The position numbers were made by a program, and so were the translations under genes. This document shows, piece after piece, positions 13,801 to 26,367 of a DNA stretch of 64,000 nucleotides. Position 1 is the first letter of the stretch. Each line of letters starts with the position of its first letter. Origin of the DNA: Certhia americana (taxonomy: Eukaryota > Chordata > Aves > Passeriformes > Certhiidae); contig CM031870.1 in NCBI GenBank assembly GCA_018697195.1, positions 3,461,700 through 3,525,699 of the forward strand. The letters run 5' to 3'. Under the pieces are notes generated by a model. The model saw only the letters and a list, made by a program, of their open reading frames with translations. It made no database searches and was not told the origin of the DNA.

Positions 13801-16800
13801 ATGGGATGTGGCTGTTGTGTGACAGGCTCTGTGGTGTAATGTCCCTCCACAGCTGGAACAAGCACTGGCACAGATGTCTCTCTTCACCAGAGCCCTGGAG
13901 CTCAGCTCCAGTCCCCACCTTCCCTGCAAGCTCCTCTCTTGTATGTCCATCTGCATTTTGAAGCCCTCTTCAGAGCTGTACATCTTTAGGAGAGTAATGA
14001 GGTTGAAAGTGAGATACAGGGCTGTGTGACTTGGTTCAGGCCCATCCATTTGTCAGGGAAATGGTTTTCCAGTGCTGCATTCTGATAGGAAGTGTCAAGC
14101 CTGATAAATAAGCTCGAGCTTCCTTACTTCTTCATTTTCCTTAGAGCTTAGTATCTAGAAAGACATATTGTTATGTAAAATACTGGAGATAGTCACCAGG
14201 GACCAACCTGGATTGGAGACAGGGCAGAAATCTTTTATTTTTCAAGCTGGCTGGATAAGCAGTTAAATGAACAAACACTTTATTTTATAGAGACTTGACT
14301 TTAAGAAAAAGAAAGGAAGGGAACCAAGATTGATATATGAAGTGTCTGGGAGGGAACATCCTTTCAGATGTTTGGTGTGTTGGAGATAAAGGCAGCCTCC
14401 CTTTAATCAGTGGCCTTTTTTCCAAGTGCTTTTTTAATGCAGTGCAGTTTGGGTTTCTGAGTTTCTTATTTCTGGGCATTGGCTGAAATAGCTCTTCCTG
14501 CTGGAATCAAAATCGGAAATGACCTGAGCTCCACATGCTGAACAAGAGGAAGAAGGGGAGTGGTTTGCTGGCTGAAACTTGTTAGTTCTGTTTATCTGTT
14601 CAGTAGCTGAGAAATAATTACTTTTCAAGTGTTCAGAATTTGCCTAGCGGGACCATTCGTTGTCTTGTTGTCCATGGAAGTATGATGATGGAAAAAAAAG
14701 TGGCGTTCTCATAAGATTTTAGTTATAATAAAGTTTGTGAGCAATATTGTTGTGAACGCATTTTTTTTCATCAACACCACTTTCATAGAGAGAGTTGCCT
14801 TGGATCTGCATCAGATCTTTTAGTTGGAATAAGGTTTTTTACATGCTTGGTGAACAGAAGGAAGGCAGTCAGGTGACAACCACACGTGGGATATGGCTGG
14901 ACATGCTTTAACCCTGGTCACATTGGTTTGCAATGCCACACTGGTCATGTATGGTATTTAAGTGTTATCCAGTGATTCCCAGGCTCCATGGATGGAATTT
15001 AAAGTTAACTTTAGAACCAAGAACCACTTGAACCATTTTTTTTTTTTTCTTACAATATCAGTATGCATTCAAAAGAGTAGAGGGTTTTATTTTCAAGATC
15101 ATAAGTTATAGTCATGCCTTTGAATCTTTTTGTCTGGATTGAGTAATTATAAAATTATTTTAATCTTCTGCTCTCATTTAATTTTTGTGGGAGTAAATTT
15201 TTCCTAGTTTGCTGGGGAGTAGCCAAAGGATCTAAATCTTGACTATGGCTTAAATTTTGGGTTTTTATTTGAGGGGAAAAGGTAAAGAGTATCTCCAGAG
15301 GGCAGACTGAAGTGACCAGCATGTCTTAAATGTGAATGATGAGGTCTTCCTTAATGCTTTGCCCTGGCAGTCTGGGTGCTTTTATATTTGCTCTGAAATG
15401 GTCAGTATCTTCAGGCTAGCAGGGATGGTGATGTTTTCCAGAAGGACAAACTTCAGTTGAAGAGCAATTATAAAATAATGAAGTTTTGTGAATAGCTGTT
15501 CTTTTCTGTACCTGAGAGAGCCACTTTTGTGCCTGGAGAAATCACTGAGGATTTAAGCAAAAAAGTCTGAAGACTAAACCTAGCTTGTCTAGAGATCAAA
15601 TGCTCCACTAGAGTGAGCATTAAAAATAGTTTGGGGAGCTAAAATGATCTTTGGTGCCTACAGCAATGAACTACATGAAATAATCCTGCTCAAGTCCTGG
15701 GACATCAGAGGCTTACTTTGAGCTGACCTCCCGTTAAAGGACTTGAAACGACAGCCCTTGCAATTCAGCTTGTCCAACTTGATTAGATTTTATCTGGAGC
15801 TTGATTGAATTTGTGAACAAGATTATGAAAAGCAACATGACTGTCAATGAGGTGAGCAGTCTTTGAGGGGAAATTCTCTGGTATCCCAGAGGGTAGTGCT
15901 TTTAAGTTCAGTTATGAATATTAGAATTCCTTGATTAAGTTAGTTGCAGGTTTAATAAGGCGTTCTTGCTGCTGTGCATCAGTATAACACAAAACTTGTG
16001 GGGTGTTTGCTTCCATCTTAAACATCCTGAAAGAGAAGGGTTTTCCTCCCATCTTAGCTGTTACCCAACTGAACTTGGAGACCCTGAGATGTTATTTTAG
16101 GGAAAAGCTTTGATCATCAAGCACAGCAGCAGAAATAGCCTTGCTTGTTAGTGTGGAGCTGTGTCTGCTGTGCTTCGCTGCTCCAGCAGGTCAGATGGGA
16201 GATGATGACCTCTGGGTAGTTCACCTAAACAACACGTTTTGGTATTTGTGTAGTGGATGTCAAAGTCAGTCTCACTTGAGGACATAGGAATTTACAGCCT
16301 TTTTTTGTAAGAGAAGAAAACAGAGGAAAACCTGAATATCTTCCCTCTGTGGATGGGGTAAACGACAGGTTTTGGAAGCAGCTGTGCTACCTGCTGTTTC
16401 CTTTTCCTGGCTGTTCTAGTGAGAGTGGCGTTGTCTCCAGCTCAGAGACCACACCAGTGATATGGTGAGTGATTGCTTGAGCCCAGGGAGAGCCATGCTA
16501 CCCATCACAGGCTCAATTGTCACAACTTTTCATGGTGGCTTTCTTGTTTTTCTTCTATTTCTAAGTGTTCAGCTGTGATGTTGGAAGAGAAAGAAAAAAG
16601 TCTGGCACCTTCATATGTGGCAGCAGCTGTTAATGAGGAAAGTAGTGCTTTGTCAAATGTGGGGAGATCTCACTTATTAAAACTATGTTTTTTGCCTCTT
16701 TTTTTTTTTTCTTGTTGAAGTAAAAGTAAGTTGATTCAGAAATAACAGTAATTTATAGTCTTGAGAACTGTGCCCGTATAAATGATTACAGACCTTTTTG

Positions 16801-18179
16801 GCTAGTAATAAAGAAATCTAATATTTAGCTGTCTGCTTGTCAAATGTCTTTACAAGTAGTTTTGCTCAAAGCAACCAACCATGGATGTGACAGATTTTGG
16901 AATGAGTTTGTGTACTTAGTCCCTAAAAACTTTTAAATTGTTTTAGTAGGGTGGCAGGATCTACTCTTCTCTGATGAGAAAGTGTATGAAGGTGCTGTAT
17001 TTCTTGGAGCTTTTCCCTGTTTGAGACAACCATAGCAGCAATGGGTGTGTGTATGTTTGCATGCAGGAAATCTGTGAGGTTTGTCTTTAAGATATTAAAT
17101 CTGCTCTTTGTTCTATCCCCAGCAGAGCTGGCAGCATGGGTTGCTTCAGGGCCTCCTATTTCAGTGCAGAGTTGGTTTGTCAGGAGCCAAGCTTATCAAT
17201 TTGACTTCATGGCTTTTATCTGCCTTGGTGCTGTTTGACCAGCTGAGGGGCAGGCAATTTAGGGTAGGCAGTGACACAAAACACAGTTGTTTCTGCAGTG
17301 GTTTGGCTTTTGGTTTATAAATAGTAGGAAGCAGGTAGGTGTTCCTGGCTGCATAAACAATTGCTGTAAGTACAGTTATGTAATGGAAAAAAGGAGAGGT
17401 GCTGCTGCTTCCCCCTCCCCAGGTCACTGAGCTCAGGGTGAGCACTGTGGGACTCCACTATCTGAGAAGATGCACCTGATCAATAGTGACTGCTCAGAAG
17501 ATGAGCTACTCCTGCACAGGCTGGGAAATAGGGCAGAGGAGTTCATTCTTTTCTTGGCTCTAAGTGTTCCTGGAGGATAATGACTTGGGGTCTGGATGGA
17601 GAGAATTTGAGACATTTCTTGTGCTAGAGCCTGAAAATCATTGCATTCAAGTTCTGTGTCTTAGAATAATCTTTGCTTGGACCTATTGGGGATTTGGTAT
17701 AGGTTGTGCAAGAGGGAATCTGTAACAAGCTCTCCTGTTGTGAGCTGTTGGTGCTCAGGCACCAGAATTATCTTTGCTCCTCCACATCCCTAGCAGGCTT
17801 CCTGACCTGCTCTGTGGCTGCAGTGGTGGTGAGCCCAGCAGCTGGATCAGTTGCTCTCCCACATGATGTCAGTTTCTGTGCTCTCTCCTGCTTGTTCTTG
17901 AGAATTCTGATCTTCTGTTGTAAACTTTGATGTGGTCTGGAACCCTGGGATTGGAGCCCTTTCTTAGGGAAGCTGAGGGTCGATAGCTTTCTCTGTAGAG
18001 ATGACTTGTTCCCTCACTTTCCTAAATTAGTGGAGTGGAACACCTACAGAAGCAGCACTTGTGCTGTCGTGCTGCCTTTGAGGAGTATTAATTCCTTTCG
18101 GGTGTCAGCACTTCTCTGAGCTGTGTCAGGCACAAGCACAGCTGCACATCTTACCCCTTCCCCTCCACCCTCCTTATTT

Positions 18180-18790
18180 CTGCAGTTCTGCTTTCCTGCT
18201 CGTCAAGGAAACCCCGAGCTGTGGACGAAGACAGAGCGCGTGATTATCCTGTATTCTTGTTGTGATAACTTGGTGTGGCTGCTCATTTGTTTCACCAAGG
18301 TCCTGTCTCCTTTGGCTGTCTCCCTGAGTGACCCTGGTTTGGGACAGGCAATCGATACTGGGCTGAGCTGGGCAGGATGAGCGGGAGCAGGGCGGTGCTG
18401 GCCGGGCTCTGGGGATGCAGAGGAGGGGTTGAGCAGGGAGCTCTCATGCGAGCTGGCAGCCTCCCACCTCCCGGGCTCGTTGCTGTGCAGCTCTGGAAGG
18501 CAGCAGCCAATGGGATTCAGGAGCATCCGTGCAGTTGGGCTCACCAATAACTCCCGAGGTGCCTTGTTTTCAGTCTGAAGCATGTAACTTCTCTATTGCT
18601 GCTTTTCCCCTCTCCCTACCTTTCCTCTTCCCTCCCCTCAGCTGTCTCATTGTGTTGTTTTGAGGAATAACATGCACACTGTTGAGTCTCTCTCAGACTC
18701 TGAGGGCGCTTGCTGCGTTCCTCACGCCTGCAGAGCGACTGCTCAGCGTGGGGGAAATCTGTCACCTCTTGGTGCTTGCTGACCGTGTCA
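18180..18790. promoter_or_regulatory. CpG-enriched patch upstream of the CR1 copy
   Basis: CpG dinucleotides are clearly more frequent here (for example AGAGCGCG, AGCGGGAGCAGGGCGG, CCCGGGCTCG, AGCGACTGCTCAGCGT) than in the intron around it. No coding exon is recognised. It may be a regulatory element; composition only. Confidence 0.25.
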
Positions 18791-18959
18791 GGTGGGGTGG
18801 GATGTGCAGCTGCAGGCAAACCCAAACTCTAAGAGCTTGTGCTTTGCCCAGCCCTATAAGCAAGCTGAAAGTAGCCCTAAAATGGGTTCATCAGCTGTTT
18901 CACATGCATGGACTCTCTTCCAGTTGTGTGGCAACATAAATGCTGCATAACTGCCTCAT

Positions 18960-19405
18960 GGCTTGGGGTGCAGGAGAGGTGCTGATGAGCTGGAGCATAA
19001 GCTGGGGAAGGCCACTGAGATGGGCAGAGTCTGAGATGGGCAGGGAGGCTGGGATACTTGGGATCTCTCAGCCTGGAGAGGAAAAGGAGAAATGACAGAT
19101 CTGTGGGTAGCCTTTGCATTACTGAAGGAGGAATTGGAGAAGATGGTTCCAGGCTCTTCCCAGAGGTGCCCAGCAAAAGGAAAAGCATCATCAACCTCAG
19201 GCTGAAATGGGAAATGGAACATGGATGAAATCACTTATGAGCATTTTTCTTTATAGTGGTGGAGCAGGGGCTGAGGCAACTCAAAACCTGCCCAGGCAAG
19301 ACTCTGAGCAACCCCATCTATTAAATTAGCCCTACTTTAAGCAGCAGGTTACACTACAGTGACCTCCAGAGGTCTTTTCCAGCCTATTGTTTTCTATTGT
19401 ATGGA
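18960..19405 (+). mobile_element. CR1-type LINE, truncated 3' end
   Basis: The sequence follows the typical CR1 3' region in order: TCAGCCTGGAGAGGAAAAGG, a stretch corresponding to the 'updated count of clusters' non-coding part with CCAGGCTCTTCCCAGAGGTG, then TTCAAAACCTGCC-like (CTCAAAACCTGCCCAGGCAA), GAGCAACC, GACCTCCAGAGGTCTTTTCC and AGCCT, ending near degenerate ATTCTATG-like octamers (TTTCTATTGTATGG). It is strongly 5'-truncated and diverged, with no open frame, and is inserted in intron 1 in the sense direction. The 5' boundary is approximate; the match is firm from about 19040. CR1 is the dominant LINE of birds and other sauropsids. Confidence 0.85.
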
Positions 19406-22400
19406 ATGTGTGGAATTGAGGTTTGTCTCTGAAACCTCAGTAACACGTTGTCACAGCAGCAGTGATGTGTTGACACAGTGGAGTGAATGCTATAAAGCTG
19501 GGGCTTTAAATGTAGGCATTTAACATTTATGGGAATTAACCTTTCAGGACTCTGTGGTGCCTACTTTTGAGTTACTGGGAAAGGAGATGAAATAGCCATG
19601 AATGCTGCTTTCCCCTTTCTCTGTGGGGTGCTGAGTTAAGGCTGAATGGTGCTTTGTTTTCCCAGGTACCCCCTCCTGCCCTGTTAGTGTGATCTCTATT
19701 TTACAAGTGTGCTTCACATTCATGTATTGTCTATACAGTCCTTTCAGAAGAGTCAAGGCTAACATTAAAGACACAGCCATTCTTATTTTCTCTTTAATAA
19801 GGTCCAGTGGTGTGCAAGTGGGTTACAATCTAACTGTAATGAAAAGCTAATCACCAGCCTTCTCCACCCTCTGGGATCCCAGGAGGTTGCTGGAACAGCA
19901 CACTGCCCCAGTTTCTCTTCCTCATGTGTGATGATTGCATTTTGTAGTTTTGACTGGTGTTTTAAGCATGATTCTTGATAAGCTAGTTTGATAGTTGGCT
20001 GTTCTGTCTAGAACCAGCATTTGACAGATGACTTCAGAGGGGGAAAGCAACTTAAGTAGCTTAATAGGATTTAGCTCTGTCTGTACTGTCCTGCCAGAGC
20101 ACGTTATAAACCACTTTAGCGGGATTCCTTCTTTAAATATAGCCATGACATAAGTGCAGGCAGAACCTCTAAGAGAACTCTGGGAACTTTCCTGAAAAAT
20201 CAATCTTTGTGGTTCAGAAGAATTGCTGAATGAATGAATATCAGTACAGGAACTCGAGGAATCCCACCAGCACTGATCTCATGAGCAGGATAAAAGGATC
20301 TCTGAAGGCAGGCTGTGTGTGTATTAAATTACCTATAAAATGCATTGATTTCTAGTGGATATGATGTGTATGTCATGGGAAAGCAAAGCAACTAATGAAA
20401 AATCCTATTAGGACACAGTGGGGCAAACACCTCCTCCTTTTAACTGATGTAACCTCTATTACAGCCAAATAGCCCTGTGTCCTACATATTCCCAAACCTG
20501 GTGGTAAAGGAAGCTAAAAGTGAGGTGTATTTCTTTAAATAGTTGATATAAACCCAAGTACTTTAAATTCTTTTAGACCAGTGGCCCATGACAGCTTTCA
20601 GCTTTGCAGGCAAACCCTAAGAGAGTTAAACAGCTTTGAAACAATTGAAAGGAGACAGTTTCCCCTCTTCCCCCAGCCCCGTGGGGAAATGAAGAAACTG
20701 CAAGAAGAGCTGCTCAGAACAGAACCATAGAGTGAGATTGATGCCCTGTGAAAATGTGTGGGGGCATCAGATTTGCCTTGCAATTGTAAGGGTTTTAATC
20801 TATAACTGCATCCACTGTTAGCTGTGCCCCTGTTCACTCAGGAATGGCATTCAGGAGGTGAATTTTAAAAGTGTGTACTCCCCTTTTATCAGGATGATGC
20901 TAGGGAGCAGAAGCAGAGGGGTGAGGCAGTGACCACTCACCAGAATGCTGCTCTTGAGGGGGAACTTGACTGTGGTTGCTGAGAGGAGCATCTGCAGCTC
21001 TGCACTGCTGGTGGGAAGAGCTGCAAAGAAAACTCCCTATTCAGATTGCATTTCCCTTCAGGGCAGCAGCCTGAGGAAGCCCTAATCCCTTCTCACATTT
21101 GGCCAGGAGCCTGCAGGAGGCCTTTCTTAGCTCCCTAGCCTCCTTTGCACAGGCTGAAGAGAAGTGGTTAATGACACTCACAGTGTTGTCAGTGGTGCAG
21201 AAACACGGGCTCCAGCTGTGACTGTGGTGGGTCTTGGCTAGCTTGGGAAGTTGTTTTTTTTTTTAATCTGCTTCCTCTGTTAGTCCCTTTTTGGTATTTT
21301 TTTTTTCATGGGTTTGAAGGTTCTCAATAGTGAATATTGGTAGTCTTTGTCCCTGAGGGTTTTCTTGAGAGCTTTTTTCTTCTTTAAAGAAAGAAAAAGA
21401 AAAAAGGCAACTCAACCTCAAAATAAAACTAAAGAAGAGTTGATATCGAAATGCTTCCTGCACATGAAGTAGCCTCTTTTGTGAGAAGGAAAGGTAGAGT
21501 TTTAAGTTGAAGGAGGAGATTTCCTCCCTTTCTTTCCCCTGTTTTTAAAAAAATTATTTCTTTCTTGGCCTCTGACTGTAGTAGTCTTGAAAGAGGCAGT
21601 TTGGAGTGAATTTATAGTGAGAAGCATGGCACCTGTTTGTCTCTGGCAGTTAAATGGCACGTTTGCATTGTTTGGGCAAGGAGACCAGTGCAGGTCCAAG
21701 TCAATAGATGGGTCAGAGGTCTCTGTTCTCCCTTCCCCAGCTCACAGAAGCTGTCCCTATGGGATATTGCCCCTTCCCAGCTCTCCATGGCCTCTCCACA
21801 TGACAGACATAGTGCATTGAAGCTGGCTTCAAATACAAATTATTTTAAGGAAGATGTCATGTGTGCTGCTGGCTGTAGCACAGTGGGCAGTGACTTTCTG
21901 AAGATGTAGGGCAGTGTGCCTTTGATTTTGTTCTTTGTCCCCTCCCTGAGGTCAGCCCTCGGGGCAGCCACACCAGGCTGTGTTGCTAATGCTATCAGGA
22001 GAGCTGTTTCTCTCACCCTGTAGCAGGCTTATGGTGCATTATGAGCTGCACTCAGTTTTTGCTGTGTAAACAGCCTTTTGACCTGCTTCACTTGCGTAGG
22101 CAAATGCCAGTGAAGATGGATAGGGTAAATATTATGGAAACTCAGTGCTCTGTTGTTTTCCTGTTGGTTATTTTCATGTTGTTCCAAAAGTTCTCGCTCC
22201 TTATTCTGGAGGTTGACTTCAGGTTGCAAACTGAACACAAACTGGATGTGGATCTCCCTGCCAGAGACACCTGAGAACACTAAAATGACCCATTGCCATC
22301 ACTGACACACAAATGCAGAAGCCCAATTATAGCTGCTTTACCTTCCTGTCCATTCAATGCTAATAAAAGCAGTTTATGAAGCCATTTGCAGTGGACTTGT

Positions 22401-23440
22401 AATCTTTGCTAGAAAGTACCTCTTTTCCTTCTAATTAAAATTAATTTTTTTTAAACTTGGGTGCCTTCACATGCCAAAGTGTGTGCTAGAGTTTCTCACT
22501 TAGACATTTTCCTAATAGCTGCAGTTCAGAAAAAGACCTCTTCATTGTGCTAATGATATGGAACAAGCTGTATACATTAAAAAAAGGCAACATTAAGTTG
22601 CCTTTCAAGTCTAACATTAGTAACAATTCGATGTTAAGAGTTTCCATTCCAATTTGGATTCTCTCTCTGTTATTCTGTATAACTTTTGTGGTTTAGTGCA
22701 GCAAATGTTATGCTCGAGTTTATAGCATGCAGCTGTAGATGCTCAGTGCCAAAACTCTCAAGACATAAATGGGATTAAAATGGTGCCTGAAGACAAACCA
22801 GCAAGTTCAAAATAATGCAAAATAATGGCAGAAGGGAGCAGAACCACATTATCTACAGCAGTCATGCTCATGGAAACACTGCCATTCCTGCTGATGGGCA
22901 TGGGCTAACCCTGTTGTTGGGTTGGGGAAAGTTTCCACAGCTGGGACAAGTATTTGTTTTCTGTTCCACTTTGGCTCTGCTCATTTCTGTGGTCTTTCCT
23001 CTCCCTCCCCAGTGCCTTGTTTATCCTCTCCCCAACAGAAATGGCAAAATACTGGTGACTGGCAGTGACCCCCCTGCCAGGACATCAGAGCCGAGAACTG
23101 GGCTCAGTGTCTTCAAACTCTGTAGTGCTGATCAGATCAGATTTGGTTGGTTTAAGAAGAGGTGATTAAGAAGATCAAGAAGTTGCTGTAAGCCTAAATA
23201 CTGCATTTAATCTGTACTGGTGCCACGTCTCCTGGAAAGGGTTTGGGTTCTGCAAAAGAATGGGAGACTTGTAGATGATGCATGTAATTACCTCTACTGG
23301 AAGGCCAAATCTTTGTGGCAAATTCTTAAAATTCACAGGGCCAGGATGAACACTTGGGTTTGAAACCCAAATCTAATGAGGACCAGCAATAGCTGAAGAA
23401 CAGCTAACATGGAGTAAAGCACAGAGGCTGTACAGCTGGG

Positions 23441-23482
23441 GTCTTGGAAGAAAATCCTTGAGTCTTGGAAGAAAATCCTTGA
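23441..23482 (+). repeat. Perfect 21-bp tandem duplication
   Basis: Two identical head-to-tail copies of a 21-base unit starting GTCTTGGAAGAAAATCC, in intron 1. Identity of the copies suggests a recent slippage or duplication event. Confidence 0.95.
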
Positions 23483-23705
23483 GGCTGCTGTCTGTGCCAG
23501 AGCATGAATGGCCATCATAGACTGAAAAAAAGCAGTGTCCCAGCACTTGGCTTGATAGAGTGTAAGGACAGGCACTTAGGAGAGATCATGTTTTTCCTCT
23601 CTAAATGAAGTATATTGTCTCTGAGAGTGCACATTGTAGGAGGGGGAAGGGAAAAAAGGACGGAAATTGGATTAAATCACTGGGCTTCAGGCCTAAACGT
23701 TTCCT

Positions 23706-23769
23706 GTTTCTTTTTTTGTTTTGTTTTTTGTTTTTGTTTTTTTGGTTTTTTGTTTGTTTTGTTTTTTTA
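23706..23769 (+). repeat. T-rich (TTTTG)n low-complexity tract
   Basis: About 64 bases of T runs separated by single G in intron 1. No attached retroposon body is recognised. Confidence 0.9.
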
Positions 23770-25371
23770 AACACACCAGTGCTGCCTCACTCATGTGCTG
23801 GGCTCTGCAACTGTGCCCAGGTCCCCTGCCTGCAGGCAGTGCCACATCTTCCCTTCAGGGAATTCCAGGCCTGCAGGAGCACAGCTGAGCTCCTGCTGGA
23901 GGGTTGGGGCTGGGGAATTGTCTTGGTGTGGGAATTCATACAGCACTTGAGCACGAGCCAGGCAATACAGGCAGTGCTTGCTTAGCCCTGAGTTGTAGGA
24001 GCATTAAATTCATACTTCCTTTATAGTATGGCATTTCTTTCCATTATCCAGTTTGCTGGAAAATTACCTTGCAAGGAGCCTGTGTTTTAAGGCGTTAATG
24101 GATGATACAGTTTTCTAACCAAGGAAATCAAGTGGCTTCTAAAACACCTCGAGTAGAGGAGCTGCTGTTGGGTGGGAATGTGTGAGCTAATCTGCTGTGG
24201 GAAAGGAATGTCTGGTGGAATTGTGTGGATCTGCCATGGGTGAGCTGGGCAAGCTGAGTGTGGATGTGAGTGGTGCAGGAGACCTGCCAAATTCCTCCAG
24301 CTACCCTTTTGCTGCCCTTCACCTCAATATCCCAAATAATTATCTGATTATTGCCTTTTAACAAAATTAACTAATGGCTGTAACTTTGTCCAGCTGGGTA
24401 TATTAGGAAGAAATAACTTTTAAAGCTGAATGCGTGTTCCTATGAGGACTCCTTACACGTTTTGCTGGTCTGGGATTTGGGGCAAAGACCTGCATGAACA
24501 CTGATGCATCCGTGGTGGTGGGTTTTTTAGAGTCCTGCAAGGGAATTTGCAGAATCCCCAGAAAGGAAATCCGCCTTTTCAGCGAGAATGCTCATTTGAC
24601 AAGCTGCCAGTTCTGAGCTAAGCCTCATTTAATAAAGATTTAGTCTGTGGGGACCTGTCAGTGGAAACTGAGTTTGGTGAGTGTCTCATTCTTTTCATTG
24701 CTGTAGTGCAGAGAGGCTTTCTGCCAGCACTATGGAGAAATAGGGATAAGAACATCCAATTTAGAGGACCCCCTTACCTCTGGGAACGTTTCCTTGCTGT
24801 GTAAGATGGAGATTGCTGAGTTGGTAACAGCTAAGGGAATAAATGGATTGTTATTTGACTTCAACCCAATAGGATGCCAGTGTTCACTGCTGATTAGCAC
24901 AGCTTAGATCTGCATTCATGGGCAGGAAAAAATGTCCAGCCCAATTGTTAAGCAAATCCTTTCTACTCTGCTTTCCATCTCTCTTTGGTGTGTGATATGA
25001 GTTGATCTGGTGAATTCTAGCACCTGCCCTCACGTAAACTGTGAAAGCTGAGTTGTGCAGACATACCTGAGCTGTGTATTATTCAGCCACAGCTCTCAAA
25101 ACCCAGCAGTGATTATATGGAGCTGGTTGCTGCAATAAGCCAAGGATCAGCAAGTTGTGTCTTTTTGGCCTCTACACTGCTTGCTTCTGTGAATTGGACC
25201 AAATATAAAGGCAGAGTTGAAAGTCTTTAATTATGAAATAAGGGGTCACAGTGTTAGTATGGAGGAAATTATGATGAATCTTTAATCAACCTAGCCTTGT
25301 TCTTAGTTGTTGCTTACACTTGAGAAATTAATCTGAATTAACTGGAGGAATAAATTCAAAACAGATTAGTA

Positions 25372-25481
25372 AAACCACTTTAAATTCACTAAAGTGAATT
25401 AAACTACACTGAATTAAGGCCATTCAGGTTAAACTACATTAAAACCCTGTGTGAACACTCATTTGTAATTAAAGTGGCTTT
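25372..25481. repeat. Imperfect inverted-repeat element, ~110 bp
   Basis: The ends AAACCACTTTAAATT (25372-25386) and AATTAAAGTGGCTTT (25467-25481) are near-perfect reverse complements. Between them are further TTAAACTACA-type repeats and a palindrome-like TTCACTAAAGTGAA. The composition and a central CCCTGTGTGAACAC motif resemble a short non-autonomous DNA transposon, but I cannot name a family and see no clear target-site duplication. Confidence 0.4.
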
Positions 25482-25683
25482 AGTTCACAGCTCTAATACC
25501 AATTAACTATATAATGCCTGTGCCTATGTAGAGATGTAGAGAACTTTGCAGTGTTGGGGAAACTCGCCTGTTCATTTACTCAACTTGGTAAATGGAATTG
25601 AGCAATGGAGTCATGCTAAGACAGGTTTCAGTTGCAGATCTGTTTTTATTCTAATGTGTCTGCTGCATAGTCTTAAGGTATTT

Positions 25684-25700
25684 AAAAAAAAAAAAAAAAA
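25684..25700 (+). repeat. Poly(A) run
   Basis: Seventeen consecutive A in intron 1, with no recognisable retroposon body directly upstream. Confidence 0.95.
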
Positions 25701-26338
25701 CCAGGAAAAAAATAGAATGACACAGTCCTTGGCATTTCCTGCTTTCCGGAAAGGAAAGCCAATAGCCAAAAAAAGCTGAAGGCAAAGTGTTGGCCTATAT
25801 TGCTTGCTCCAGTGTGGACTTGCCCTAAATATATCTGCAATCTCCTGCACCTCCCTTACCAGAGTGCTTTCTCTGGGAGGTGTCTGTAGAAGGGGATGAG
25901 ATGGTGGAACCTGTTCTCTGTTTCCATGGTGCTCTTCCCTGTTGCAGAGGGATCCCTCATGGAAGAGAATTCATCTCAGTACCGTGGGAAAAGCCTCTTC
26001 CACAGCACATTTCCTGCCCAGCTTTGCTCCTGCACAGTGCTGAGCACAGTAATTGGCCTGGGAAGGCCTGTCCCCAGTGAGGAGATGGGGATGCTTTAGA
26101 GCTGACATCAGCTGTGCTTTCCACATCCTCCCCCCACCTTACATGGGCCAGTCCATGGTTGGCTGTGTTCCCTATCCTTCTGTAGGGGCTGTGGGATGAG
26201 TGACATCCCCAGACACTCAAATATCTCAACAAACACCTCGTACAGCATTTTTTAAGTACTGAAATTCAAGTCTCTGAACACACAGTGCGTTCAGAACAAG
26301 TTGATGAGGAGGTCAGAGTGTTCCTTGTTTTGCCAGCA

Positions 26339-26367
26339 TTAAAAAAATTTAAAAATTTTAAAAAATC
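26339..26367. repeat. A/T-only palindromic tract
   Basis: A run made only of A and T (about 29 bases) with self-complementary AAATTT and AAAATTTT blocks, in intron 1. Low-complexity. Confidence 0.8.

Noticed and set aside
17101..17440. Exon-like pieces after TATCCCCAG and CTCCCCAG in intron 1
   Set aside because: The acceptors are plausible, but following frames have no similarity to known proteins and matching donors are weak; pseudo-exons of this kind are common in introns.
23706..23769. T-rich tract as the tail of a reverse-oriented retroposon
   Set aside because: No SINE or LINE body is recognisable on the side where it should lie; kept only as low complexity.
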